Positions 12,790 through 24,925 of a stretch of DNA of 64,000 bases are shown piece after piece. The DNA comes from Purshia tridentata (taxonomy: Eukaryota > Streptophyta > Magnoliopsida > Rosales > Rosaceae). The stretch covers positions 20,179 through 84,178 of the forward strand of contig QANT01009041.1 of the NCBI GenBank assembly GCA_003254885.1. Direction: 5' to 3'. The notes beneath the pieces were generated by a model. That model had not been told where the DNA came from and made no database searches. It saw only the letters and a program-made list of their open reading frames with translations. The translations under genes were made by a program, and so were the position numbers. Each line of letters starts with the position of its first letter. Within the stretch, counting starts at the first letter, position 1.

Positions 12790-14222
12790 AGTCTAGAACT
12801 TGCTTCTTCTTCTTTTTTTGCTTTATGGATATCATATTTTGATTATTCATTAATAATATATTGATGTGATGTGATGTTAGACTCGACCCCATTAATGAAT
12901 AATCAATGATATAGTTGAATATAGCTGGAACTTGGAAGGCCCAATAATCAAATGAAGAATTCTATAGACACTAAGACACCCCACCCAGAATAACTTTATG
13001 GGACGAATCTATTGTGTCCACCCCTTCATAAGTGAGAGTTGACCAAAAAAATAGGTCTGTTCCCAAAATTTAAATCCGAATTATCCAGAGTTTAAAATCA
13101 AAACGACGACGCAGAGTCAAAACCAAAATTAAAGTCATATTTTATACCCTTATGATCGAAGGACAAATCAATCACAAGTACTTCAAACATCACATTATAG
13201 TTGCGAGAGTTGTACTCATCACTCATTTGGATGAGCCCTCTCAAACGCAAGCGCCACAGATTCAAGGCCAGCATTAGCAACCTCTTGCCATTCTCAACCA
13301 AAACACCAAGAGACCCACAATTGCTGAATTGACAATTAGTAGGACACCATATTGCAACTTGTAAGAGATCATAGTAAATTATGACTTTGTGGAAGAAAAA
13401 AGGAGATAGAAGAAGAGAATCCACCACCATAACTCAGGTAAAACAGATCAACTGTTGGATTAGATTTTGTTTAAATGAGTTTTAATTGATAAGATTTGAT
13501 AAAAAGAAGAGGATTCATCTCCCGATTTGTCGAATCCATTTTGGAGTATTACTTGTATCGTAAGTGCATCTGTCATGCAGGTACAACACAGTTGAATTGG
13601 GTACACTAAATACTTGGTTCAATGTGTTCGCATTCAGGTCATATTATAATTAACAAACGAGTAGTGAAAAACCCAATGAGAGCGTACAAGCATGTTACAT
13701 GGAAGTTTTACCCCATGAATCAGGAATGAGATAGATGCCTTGTTTTCAAGGAGGACACTATTTCATCATTCAGGATAAAAAATTGGACACATTCCCAAAT
13801 CCCATGGCAGGATCTTTGTGATTCTCTTTTCTTTGCAACAAGTTCTGGATGTAATCTAGCAACCATTCCTTTCTCATATATATATATTTCCCACCAAGAA
13901 AATCAGAAAAGGCTTTCTTCATTTTTCCCAAACCAAATAACTCAAAAATGTTTTGACATTTCTTGCATATTCGAGTACAATTACATGGGCTTGAAACCTA
14001 CGCAAGCTTCCAGCCATATTTCAATACCAGACCGGAAGGTAACAAGTAAGACTGAATTCAAAAACATCTATAAGCAATATATAAACATGAACAGCAGGGT
14101 TTTACACACTGATTTGAAGCACGAAACTCTGTACCCCAGAAACCAAATAGGTGACAGTATGGTGAAAATGGGTCAAAAGACAGATTGCTCATGTACCTAG
14201 TTGGAGAGTGCAGCTTCAAAAC
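12790..14222. other. Intergenic region between TBL copy 3 and RPL13c
   Basis: Contains the 3' flanks of two converging genes. On the minus strand around 13219-13320 there is a short protein-like stretch split by a frameshift (see findings). Nothing else was recognised. Confidence 0.4.
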
Positions 14223-16905
14223 CTATTTTTGTCTCTGTATTCTTTTGTCCCGAATAGGCAGCTCCAGTGGCTTCTGGGCCTCATGTGGATGATCTGGGCC
14301 CTTATAAACCTTTAGGTGGTTGAAAAGTGCTCTGCCAAGCTGCACAAGATAATGCTTGCATTAAAGAAGAACTTGAAAGATGAATGACGCAGATCAGTTG
14401 AGTAGTGAAATAGAATAGTTGTGTGGCAGCATTGAAAACAAAAAAATTTCACCATTTTCTCTACCTAAGGCCATGAAATGCTGTTAAGGGTAACATACAT
14501 GGCCACAGTAGATGCAAACATAATTGTAAATGGTTAAAGATACTCTGCTCCAATGCAATCAAGAATGAGTCCTTAGATTAAACAGCACACTAGACCATAG
14601 ATCCCCACCACCCAATATCAGTCGTGCACACAATACTAGAAGAAACAGCAAGAAAACTTTGAAGTAAAAGCCAGTTAAGAAAAATTACCCTTGCAGAGAA
14701 GCATTTAAATAGAGCTTTAGTTTATCAACATTATGAATGAGTCCAGTAGTTGTAAGTTCCATCTATTTCAACCCTTTATTCAGCAGTTCAATCATACATA
14801 TAAAATGAAAGAACTAAGTTTGTTTGTGTGTTTGTGTATGCATATAGGATAACTTAGAGCTAAAGAACTCACCCTCCCTTTTGGAAGCATACCACGAACA
14901 GCATGTTCAATAATTCTCTCTGGGATTCTCTGCTGTAACTGATCAAATGTTTCCACTGTCATACCACCTGGCCGTCCAGAATGCCTCCTATAGAGCTTTT
15001 GGGTTCTTTTCTTGCCAGATACGGCAACCTTTTCGGCATTTACCTATAATGTGAGTGCAAAGCATAACACAATCATCCACCTTAGTATAGAAGTATTTGC
15101 CAAAATAAGATAAAACATGAAAATGAGAAAAATTTAAGCGAATGCCAGAACCTTGGCGGCCAAAGGGAATCACATTAAAAGACTTGAAAACAAAAACTAA
15201 TCTGCTAGGAAACCTCAGCTTGAGCAAAAGCATTTTGGGGCCTGACAACATTTAGAGCATACACATTTATTAAGATTCCAATAAGACTGGCTAAATTCCA
15301 ATAATTCCATTCTTTCTTTGTTGACCCCTGACTACCTTCTTTTTGCTTTATACATGTGGGTGGTTTAGGGTTTAGGGTTTAGGGTTTAGACAAAGTATAC
15401 AAAATTAGACATGTAATGATAACATAAAATTACAAATGGGGCAAAAAGATGAAGGTATATGTTGAGTCCACTCAAAAATCCAATGCAGTAACTGGCCCTT
15501 CAAAACCATTAAAGACCATTGTTACCCAAAACCTCTCTTCTACCCCTCCTTACATTCTATAAAAGCCCAGACCATTAGCAGTTTAAAAAATAAGTATACT
15601 AGATCTCATCTGTAGTTGTGTGGCAAGGTTGGTTATTATAAATAATTTTACTAGTGATAAATAACAGAGATTTTCTCCAAGCCTCTCATTTAAGAATAAA
15701 CAGGCTACGCATTCTATCTTCCTGACATCTATGCAGCACCTCATAAACACACTGCCAGGCCCCAGTGCTTGACAAAATGGTGAGCCACACAATTCTCACT
15801 AACCAAAACCTTGAGAACCACTCCTCAGCCATTACATATACCATCAAAGGGAATATTATGATTTAGTCTGCATCTAGAGCAATGACAACGAAGAAAATGC
15901 ATGTGCTATACAATCTACATACCACAATGACAAATGCCCCCATGTCCACGCTCGGGGTATAGGTTGCCAGATTCTTCCCACGGATATAAATGGCAATTGT
16001 GGATGCTAGTCTTCCAAGAATCTTGTCGGTGGCATCAACAACATACCATGGTTTATCAGTATTTACATGGTCTGCAGCTTTTGGATACCATGTCCTATTC
16101 CAAATGTCCTTGAAAAAGAAAAAAACAAAAAGCAATTCAACACTTCAGAAAAAACCCAATTAAGCAAGTTAACCGGATCGGAACCTAAGTACTATTGACA
16201 TCAACAACTTCAAGGACACCTCATTAACAGCATTTGACCAAAAAAATGCGTAAAAAACATTCATATTCATAAACAGACCCAAACATATTTGATACTCAAA
16301 AACCATGATAGAAGAAATCAGTAGAAGTTTCGTGCGTACCAAATGCACCAACATTTGTTACAATTTTTCACATTGTAGAATAACTAAGTAAGTTTAAATG
16401 CGTAAATAGCTTACAAAACCAGTAATTTCATTGAATTTTAGCATAAATCACAAGTCTTGCGCACACCCACCATTCAAATTGATTTCTCTTACAAATTCAA
16501 TAATAAAAAAGTAGTTTCTTGTACTACATTTTACCGGAAAACAAACAGAACCTAATAAATGTATGTATCCATATTTGTATGTATAAGAGAAAGGGAGTGA
16601 GTATATACAGGGCCGTCGACTTCGTCATCCTCCCACATCCAGCGTTCATCTAAGGGGACACGAGCGAGTTCCTGGGCACTGCGGACCTCGAAGCTCCGTC
16701 TTGGGTTGCTTTCATTGCTAAAACTAAGAGTGGTGGTTGTGGGAATCCAAAGCTTTTTTGATGGTGCCACGGAGAACCCAACAAATGGGGTTTTACTAGC
16801 GTTCTTTGAAGAAGAAGCAAACGGGGGTTTTGTTGAAGAAGAACAAGTGGAGGACGATGAGAATATGAAGGAAGACGATGAAGCCGAGAGTGAAAATGCA
16901 GCCAT
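14223..16905 (-). CDS. RPL13: Plastid 50S ribosomal protein L13 (uL13c)
   Basis: Four exons on the minus strand: 16905-16609, 16108-15923, 15043-14873, 14339-14223, giving 256 residues. The first 50-55 residues are rich in Ser, Thr and Ala with few acidic residues, a typical plastid transit peptide. The L13 core follows, with [16 protein letters not shown], then the block [18 protein letters not shown] and the conserved [10 protein letters not shown] and [11 protein letters not shown] segments. L13 binds 23S rRNA early in large-subunit assembly. The start is the first ATG (16903-16905); upstream in-frame sequence is open only through a GTG. Intron 2 (15044-15922) holds a telomere-type repeat. 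It is divergent from VTE6. The Arabidopsis counterpart is At1g78630, where loss is embryo-lethal. The assignment is very secure. Confidence 0.95.
15364..15389. repeat. Interstitial telomere-type repeat (TTTAGGG)n
   Basis: Three perfect TTTAGGG units plus TTTAG, inside intron 2 of RPL13c. Read on the coding strand of that gene this is (CCCTAAA)n, which contains the telo-box AAACCCTAA found in promoters and leaders of plant ribosomal protein genes. Confidence 0.9.
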
Positions 16906-17823
16906 TTTGTATCTCAGTCTCACTCCACTCTGTTTCTGGGTTGGTTTTTGCAGTCTTCGTGGATAAAGAGGATAAGATGGCTTAAAACGCACCGTATCGC
17001 TCGTTTTACCCTTTTTCTTTATTGTTTTCTGACAATTGAAAACATAACATTTTGGAGTTGACTCCCCCCCGCCCTCGTCTTGACCAAAAATTATTGTAGA
17101 TAGAAATTAGAATAGGATTTTTCTTTCTTAGGGAGAGAATTTATGAACAAAAAACGAATTTATTCATACTATTCGGTAAGCCCTTTTTACACTGAACAGT
17201 GAGCCCCTTCCTGCATCTCTTTTTCTGCAATTTTTTTTACATCAACTTGCCTAATGCACTAACGTATGATGCTATCTAAAAAATATCCAAAAATAATGAA
17301 ACACCAATATACCTTTGGAACATCCTTACATACATTGTTATGAGTGAGAGATTAATGTAATGATTGTTCTTTTACTAAAAGAGAGTTCTCTTATTATGAG
17401 GATGTTCTCATTTTAAATTAAATGATTAAACGATTTTAAATTTTGTCAAATTTTTATATAAATGATTTTCCATTGTAATCTAAAAAGAATGATTGTTCTT
17501 TTACTAAAAGAGAGTTCTCTTATGAGGATATTCTCATTTTAAATTAAATGATTAAACGATTTTAAATTTTGTCAAATTTTTATATAAATAATTTTCCATT
17601 GTAATCTAAAAAGTATCAGTTTAAATTATTAAAGTACATTATAGAAAATACAAATTGCCTTTTTTATCTCATGTTTGCCATCGCATAATGGACCTTCTAA
17701 ACCCAACAAGCAACTTCAAATTGACAAGTCCATTTGGACAATCGGACTTTCTTCAAATACTATACCATACTTTCCTTCATACACACTCAACCCACATTCA
17801 CAATCAAAAACCACACTTAAAAA
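16906..17823. promoter_or_regulatory. Divergent promoter region of RPL13c and VTE6
   Basis: About 0.9 kb separates the two start codons. No strong TATA box was recognised for either gene. The central part is occupied by a two-copy tandem repeat (17359-17613). The interval should contain both core promoters, since the genes are transcribed away from each other and both products go to the plastid. Confidence 0.5.
17359..17613. repeat. Tandem duplication, 2 copies of about 129 bp
   Basis: Copy 1 at 17359-17487 and copy 2 at 17488-17613 start with AATGATTGTTCTTTTACT and end with CTAAAAAG. Copy 2 lacks one TTA and differs at two other positions that I saw, so the duplication is fairly recent. Confidence 0.9.
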
Positions 17824-20781
17824 ATGGCATTGTCCACTCATCTCCTCTTACACATCAAGCCTCCTCCACTTCATTCCCTGCAATCCCACCGCTCCTCCCA
17901 TCCCGTTCCCCGCAGAAAAATCCTATTTCCAAACCCTTACCACAATAAGCCCCACAGAGAGATTATGAAGAAGCCCCATGTCGCCAGTTTGCAGAGTGCT
18001 GTCTCAGAGGCCGTGAGCCTGATCCAGTCGTCACCTGCCACATGGCAATCAGCCATCTTCAGCAACCTCCTGATCTTTGTATTGGGTTCTCCAATCTTGA
18101 TCTCTGGCCTCTCTCCCTCTGGCATTGGAGCTGCTTTCTTGCTTGGTACTCTCACTTGGCGCGCTTTTGGGCGATCTGGGTTTCTCTTGGTGGCTGCCTA
18201 CTTCATCATTGTAAGTATAGGATCTCTATTTTGTATGTCTGTGAGTTTCCTGTGGAGGTTAATTCAATATGGGCTTTCATTTTTGTACTGCCTTTCTGGG
18301 TATTAATTGGTTATTGTGTTAGTTCCATAAAACTTTTTATAATGGGTTTTAAGTTTTGTTCTTTATTTTTATTTCATCCCATTCAAAAGTTAAAAAGACT
18401 AACTTTTGGGTGTATTCTTCTCCTAGCTTGATAATGGATATTAAGTTTTTTTATGGGTTTTTAGTTTTGAATTTTGTTTTCTAAATTTGAACGAGGGCTG
18501 CAGAAGTTAAGGTGCTGAACTTTGATATAGTGACAGTTCATATCTTGACTCTGTTCAATGTGTGATTATCATAAAATCCGTAACTTTGTAAATTTAACAA
18601 TTTCATGCTCTTTGCCTCATTTAATTACTAAATTAGAGATAAATATAAAATATTTATACTTTGATGCTTTGGTGGACTATAGCCTCTTCTACAGAACTGG
18701 TGACCATTCAAGACTTATCAGCTTTTTTAAATTATTCTTCAAGCAATCTACTTGCAATCGCAGTAATAATTCTAGCCAAAATTGTGTAACTGCAGATTCT
18801 GATTTGCCCAAAGTAAAGTCTTTTTATTGCTTTGAGCTTGTTTCCCTCTTCGCACTTTTAAATGTTGGCACATTTTTGAGAAGCTGATTAGGCTTGTTTA
18901 AGGACTATTTGTTAAGTAATCTTTTTCTTTTTGTCTTTATTGGAACTAATTTCTGAGTGATTGCTGTTTTTGATATTTCAATATAATGGGGTTTAATCGA
19001 AATCTTGTCAGGGCACGGCAGTGACGAAGGTTAGAATGAAACAAAAAGAGGCTGAAGGGGTAGCTGAAAAGAGGAAAGGAAGGAGAGGCCCAGCCAGTGT
19101 TATTGGATCCAGTGCTGCTGGATGTATTTGTGCTTTTCTCACAATATTTGGAGCAGGAGGGAATGCATATTCTCGGCTTTGGCAGCTAGGTTTTGTTGCC
19201 AGTTTCTGTACTAAGTTGAGTGATACAGTCTCAAGCGAGATGGGAAAGGCATATGGAAAAACAACGTAAGTTCTGTGTTTGATTGAGTTGGCTCATCATG
19301 TTAATGCTGCGTTACTCATGTTATTTCATTCTTAGATGATACCAAGTTGATAATTGGTGGAATGTTTTCAACCTTACAGTAGTTCCTGTTCTGGTATTGG
19401 TCTAATATTGATGTTCAATGCTTAATAACATCCCATTTAGTTAATAAGTTCTATTTTTATTAACATTACACACTACCTCTCATCTGGAAGTGGTTTTTAC
19501 TGCCTTAATTTAGGATGCACCTTTAAATCCCTAAAAAGGCATCATTTGCCACCAAAAACCCTAAATCTAACAATCCTTAACCCTAAGTAGATGCTAAAAG
19601 CTACTGCTCCACAAAATTATGCAACTCTCCCTTTATAGTTATAGTTTCTCGAAAAGGAAAATGTAGTCCTTGTAGTGTATGTAGTTGGTGAATATTAAAA
19701 TTATAACCCAATCAATGTTGGTAATTGCACTATAGTTTTTGCAAACCTTTTTTCTTGAAGATAAGCAATATTTTCTTTGGGTTCATAGCTTTTATGCAAA
19801 TATTGGTTTTACTTTTACCACAGATCAATTCAAAATCTATAGTGTAAATTGATGCTCCTTGACCAGGTACTTGGTTACAACCTTGAAGGTAGTTCCAAGG
19901 GGTACAGAGGGGGCTGTGAGTCTTGAGGGAACCATTGCTGGACTTTGGGCATCTATTCTTCTTGCATTTGTTGGTTGTCTCGTGGGTGAGGTGCTGTTTA
20001 CTGTATACTCAGTCAATGTGTGAATGTATTATCTTTTAGTCTTTTGTTTTTTTAATAACTTGTATTGTTGGTCAAACAGATAAGTCCACCTGAAGCAATT
20101 ATATGCGTAATAGCTTCCCAAATAGCTAATCTTGGTGAGAGCATTATAGGTGCTGCTTTTCAAGAGAAGGAAGGATTTCGATGGGTAGGCAACCATTCTA
20201 ATAATTTGATTTTTTGACTTTTTTTTTATATCATTTTCTTTTGGTTCTTTATTATGTATTCTGTTCATTCTTTAATAGAATCAGTTCGGTATGATTGGTT
20301 CCTGGACGTCAGGTTTGCTTTTAAGCATATTGACGAGTACCAATGGCCATCCCAAACCATGGTTTCTAAGCATGTTGGTGAATTGATGTTGAATTTGGGA
20401 AGTATGGGCTTTTTTGTCCTGTTGAGGTTGGGTTTTATGACATGCATATGCCAGCCTGGTCCTAGTGTTTATTTAGCAAAATAGACTGTAGAAATTTCTC
20501 ACATGAAGAATTAGAGAATGATCCATGTTGGGCCATGACTATCTTTTTGGGGTTACCTGACTTGAAGGGTTCAGTGCAGGATCTGGTCTTATAAGTATAA
20601 ATTGTGCCCTTTGGTCTGTTCTGTGTTTCAGCTTCATGCAACAGACTTTTCCCTTTCTGTGCTTTTACATTCTATCTCTGCACTGTTTTTTCAGCTCAAC
20701 AATGATGCCGTGAACGTCATAAACATATCCATGGGCAGCATTTTAGCAGTCTTATTGCAACATGTTTTTCTCCAAAATTAG
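17824..20781 (+). CDS. VTE6: Phytyl-phosphate kinase, DUF92 membrane protein (VTE6-like)
   Basis: Five exons: 17824-18210, 19012-19265, 19867-19990, 20080-20184, 20695-20781, giving 318 residues. An N-terminal transit-like region rich in Ser, His and Pro is followed by hydrophobic spans typical of DUF92. Conserved blocks include EKRKGRRGPASVIGSSAAG, FCTKLSDTVSSE, PRGTEGAVSLEGT and ASQIANLGESIIGA. VTE6 converts phytyl phosphate to phytyl diphosphate in plastid membranes, salvaging phytol from chlorophyll for tocopherol and phylloquinone. The exon 3 end is my least certain boundary: GAG followed by GTGCTG is the donor that keeps frame and gives VGEISPPEA, while the nearby better donor GTGAGG does not. 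The Arabidopsis counterpart is At1g78620. Confidence 0.9.
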
Positions 20782-22185
20782 CATATGTAAATTCATGAAG
20801 GTTGAAGATGGTTCTCCTCTATGCTAACACAATCAAATAGGATACATATGTTTTACACTGGTGATGGAAAACAGACCCTTGCACTCTAGGTGGGAGACAG
20901 ATTACAAACATGTTGCTTTATTTCTCAGATAGTGGTATTAACAATTCAGCTCTTCTGATATGGAAATATTCATTCATTTGCACGTGCAGAATTCAAGTTT
21001 TTGTTCCCCTCCAATTTCTGTTTTGACAACTGAAGAGAATGTCATGTGCTTGTTCAAAGTTAACCAGAATGATTTGGTGAACTAGTTTTATTATTATCAT
21101 CGAAATGGTAGAAAATGTATATATTATCGAAATTTGATTCAAGTAATGACACAATTGGATTATTTTGCCACGTTTCATGAAGAACATCAATTTGAAAGTA
21201 CATTCTTTGTTGTGTTTTTCAGTTGTTTCAACGCTTATTACTTGAGTTATGATTAGAAGAGAGAAGCCGACTTCTGAAACAGTCAGAATTAGAAATCTTA
21301 CCAGATGTTTGATATGTAATGTTTAAATGTAACTGCCAATTTATAGGACGTTACCTACCATGTACATCCAGCAACAAAGAGTATTAAAGAGTTTTTTGTA
21401 ATGACAGTTTTTGAAGATTTGTTGTAAGTTACATAGGAATGTTGGAGTATCTTGGACTAAAATGGAGTTGATTGGGATGTTTGAAGTTTCAGTACCAAAG
21501 ACAATTACCACCCCAAACAAGAGTATTACCTTATATCAAAGTAATGTCATCCTTATCCGTTCTCCCAAACAAGAGCTTCTACCTCGGATGGAGTCATTTG
21601 CATTCAAACAAGGTAGGTCCCACTTTATAAACTGACTTAGAGAGTGATATTCACACTCCCTTAAAGAAAAATTAGTACAAGAAACTTATGGAGGAGTGCG
21701 GATAACGTTTTCCATTTAAAATATGAAAATTTTATGGTTCCTCAGGAAGAAATGAAAACTTTATGATTCATTTAAAAACGTAAAATAACCATAAAAGTTT
21801 AGTTTTCCTTCAAATTGCTTCCTCCAATAAACCTGTGCATTTGACTGTAATATACTAAACCAGTCACCTCACAGTCACACCCACTGGTTCACAAACTGAA
21901 TGAGCCTCAAAATAATAGCAAACTTCATGCAGCCACTCCCCATATTATGCCCCCCACTTGAACAAGAACTCATGTGAAGCACTCCATGGTCCATACAGAC
22001 CATACCATCCAACTACTCTAACAAAAACAGAAGCAGCCAAATTTGATGATAAGCACCTTGTTTTCAACGCCCAAAACCACCAGGTATTCCTCAATAAGCA
22101 TGCACTCCTCGTTTTGACACCATTTATAAAGCCCTTTTTACCTTTTATTCCATGTTCTACATTGTCTCATAGCTTACCTGAAAAA
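20782..22185. other. Intergenic region; TATA box of the RID3-like gene
   Basis: Non-coding between VTE6 and the WD40 gene. TATAAA at 22125-22130 lies 56-61 bases before the ATG at 22186 and supports that start codon. Nothing else was recognised. Confidence 0.5.
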
Positions 22186-23427
22186 ATGTCCTCTTCTTCT
22201 CATGAAATTGTCCTCACCAGCTCCCCTGACGGCCCCATTGTGGCCTATGATGCTTTCTCAGGCACCCCTCTGGCACAATTCACTGGCAGCCGCTCGCCAC
22301 GCCGAGGCCTCACCATTGTTGGGAAGGCTTACATTGCTGCCTCACATATATCACCAACCACTGCCTCTGGTTCAATCCACCTTTACAACTGGTGGTCTTC
22401 AACTGCCTTCCACAACCTTCCTGTCCCAGAACCCATTGCTCCCCTCGCTACCACACCCGATGGCTTGTACCTCTTTGCTGGTGGCCTATCAGGCAGTGTG
22501 CATGTACTTTCAATCCCATCAGGGGATGTGCTCAAATCACTGCCTGCACATAACAAGCCTGTTTCTTGCCTTAGAGTCAGTGATGATGAGTCACTTCTGA
22601 TTTCAGGCAGTGATGATGGAACCATTGGGGTTGTCCCTATCTTTCAGCTTGTGGGGACCTCACGATATGATGACAATGTGGAAGACTTGATATTGCATAG
22701 GATTGCTGCTCACACTGATCAAGTGACTGCAATTGTTTGTGGGATGGGATTGTGCAACTCCCAGGTTATTTCATGCTCATTGGATTGCACATGTAAGTTC
22801 TGGAGTCTACTGCGTGGTACACACCTGAGAACAATTGTGTTTCCCTGCACTATTTCAGGGGTTGCATTGAACCCAATAGAGTCTGAGTTCTATGCTGCAG
22901 GGTCAGATGGTTCAATACACAAGGGATCACTGAAAATTGGAAGAAGGAAACTTGCGAGCCAAGGCAGTGAATTGACCACATTGGCTCAAAAGCATGGTGG
23001 GGCAGTTGTCTCTGTGGTGATGGTGAATGAGGGAAGGAATTTGGTATCTGCTTCAGAAGATGGGAGTGTTTGGGTTTGGGAAGTCGAGGGAGGTCAAGTC
23101 ATTATGGCCCTTGGAAATGATATGGGGATGAGCATTAGTGATCTGGTGGCAGCCACAGGCATAAATTGTAGCAAAGGGCATGGTTTTGGAATGGGTAATG
23201 ATGCTACCGGTTCTGGCAATGGTAGCAACTTTGGGTTATCTGCCAGAGAACTGATGAATATGCCAATAAACAGAATATTAGAAATGGAAGATGTGTTGAA
23301 GGTGGCAGCAAAGGATAGGAGCAGAGCCATTGATATGCTGGAATCTGCTATTGCATTGTATGAGAGGCTCCTGGAACTCATTCTCAAGGAAGCCAAGGGA
23401 GGCACCCCCAACAGCAAACAGTGGTGA
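22186..23427 (+). CDS. RID3: WD40 protein, ROOT INITIATION DEFECTIVE 3 / IPI3 (WDR18) type
   Basis: Single uninterrupted frame of 413 residues starting MSSSSHEIVLTSSPDGPIVA. The frame is open upstream to 21958, but without an ATG and across the TATA box, so 22186 is the start. WD-type repeats are visible: SDDESLLISGSDDGTIGVV, VISCSLDCTCKFWSL, SEFYAAGSDGSIH and NLVSASEDGSVWVWEVEGG. The C-terminal tail has a helical segment (AARELMNMP-like block then EMEDVLKVAAKDRSRAIDML, ALYERLLELILKEA). This arrangement matches Ipi3/WDR18, a subunit of the Rix1 complex in pre-60S ribosome maturation, and the plant homologue RID3, needed for meristem formation and cell proliferation. Intronless structure is consistent with the family in plants. 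Neighbours are unrelated in function. Confidence 0.88.
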   Translation: MSSSSHEIVLTSSPDGPIVAYDAFSGTPLAQFTGSRSPRRGLTIVGKAYIAASHISPTTASGSIHLYNWWSSTAFHNLPVPEPIAPLATTPDGLYLFAGGLSGSVHVLSIPSGDVLKSLPAHNKPVSCLRVSDDESLLISGSDDGTIGVVPIFQLVGTSRYDDNVEDLILHRIAAHTDQVTAIVCGMGLCNSQVISCSLDCTCKFWSLLRGTHLRTIVFPCTISGVALNPIESEFYAAGSDGSIHKGSLKIGRRKLASQGSELTTLAQKHGGAVVSVVMVNEGRNLVSASEDGSVWVWEVEGGQVIMALGNDMGMSISDLVAATGINCSKGHGFGMGNDATGSGNGSNFGLSARELMNMPINRILEMEDVLKVAAKDRSRAIDMLESAIALYERLLELILKEAKGGTPNSKQW

Positions 23428-24925
23428 AAAGGAGAGAGATGACATGCAAAGTTTCTATATGCAAAATCTGTTATTCAGACATATAATCTCAATATAGCAA
23501 ACACACAGTGGTCGAACAATACTTTTTTCTTTTTCCCCTTTCATGTCTGCCTTCCTGAAAACAAAATTGATGGATTGTTTAGCAATTGTTTGCACGGGCA
23601 TTGAAATAGTCGAACGGGTTGGGTGGTCAACCCGACTAACTCAATTCGTGTTTGGGATCTAATCAATTCAATCTGGTTCAAATAAACTCAAGACTTTTTG
23701 GGCTTGTACTAGTAGGCCAACCATTTAGCATTCCTGCCATGTGTAATGTTGTCCAACAATTCAAACACTTAAACATGGTATTGTCGGATTTTTATGCAGC
23801 TCGACATGTTGTCCATCATTCAAAATTATAGATTTATGATTTGATTGAAAACATTTCCAACATAAATGTACGATATTCACATGAGTTTGGTTTCAGCTCG
23901 CACAATAACAGTCGCATTAACTCAGGAAACTAAAGTAGTGTCAGGCATGGTGCTGAGACTAAAATATCATCAACAGTGAACAAGTACAGAACTTTCTAGT
24001 GGATCATACTAGCGGAAAAAATCTGGGGAGGTTGAGGTTTAAACTTTTTTTTTATAACCCAACCAATTTCTAGAGGCAGCACCCTGAAGCTAAAGTACAA
24101 GCATCCTCAAAACATTCAGGTTGATAAACTTGTTTTTGGGATGTCTCAATGAGAACCAGCTGGAGAAGAAATTGAAACCATAGTTCAATTATACACTCAT
24201 ACTGCATCACAGTCTTAGCTATACTAAATTAAGATATCCAGCTAGCTCCAACCCGTGTGAGCCTCATCTGCAAAACTGCCTGTGAGAGAGAATCCAATAA
24301 TCCATACACATAACATGAGAGGCAAAGAATCATTGACAGGTCATCGGTTGTTCAGATTTTCTAAGATGTCAAATAGGACCAGCTATAATATTTGGAACAG
24401 CTTAAAACATTTCTGAACAACTATTAAAGAGGCCAAGGAGCCAGTAAGTAACCACAGCTAAAATATTTCTAAACATTTGAATAAGTGACCATAGATATAT
24501 CGTTAAGCAGTTGAAATTTATAAAACTGTGCAAGGTTTTCACTTAGTGAAGAATATTTGGACATTCAATTAGGTTGGCTAATATCATTTGATTCAGACTC
24601 TGACCTCAATACATGATTGTCTTCATTGAACTTTATGAACATGGTACAACTCTTACTTTCCTATCCAATAAAGAAGATCCTAATAGATGCTAATGAGTAA
24701 TAATCTATATGCATTAACAAAATACAGCTCATTTATTCTTATTTCAAGCGTTGATGTTACAAACACTACATGGGCAAGTGGTAAGTAAGAAAAATCAACT
24801 TTTACTAGATACCAAAGCAGATTGCTTACACTACTTATTCTACTCTAGAAGAAAGAAAAGTACACAAAATGCTACTATAAGAACAACCCAGACAAACCAA
24901 CACTTTGCAACCTTTGGAGCTGGAT
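23428..24925. other. Convergent intergenic region, RID3-like and BBX22-like 3' flanks
   Basis: About 1.5 kb between two converging genes. AT-rich; no coding, RNA or bordered repeat recognised. The part nearest 24926 on the minus strand should be the 3' UTR of the B-box gene. Confidence 0.4.

Noticed and set aside
16906-16992. Longer N terminus for RPL13c
   Set aside because: Upstream in-frame sequence starts only at GTG; the MAAFS start gives a standard transit peptide.
21958-22185. N-terminal extension of the RID3-like protein (76 extra residues)
   Set aside because: The extended frame starts at TTG, crosses a TATA box at 22125-22130, and the family begins at the MSSSS-type N terminus.
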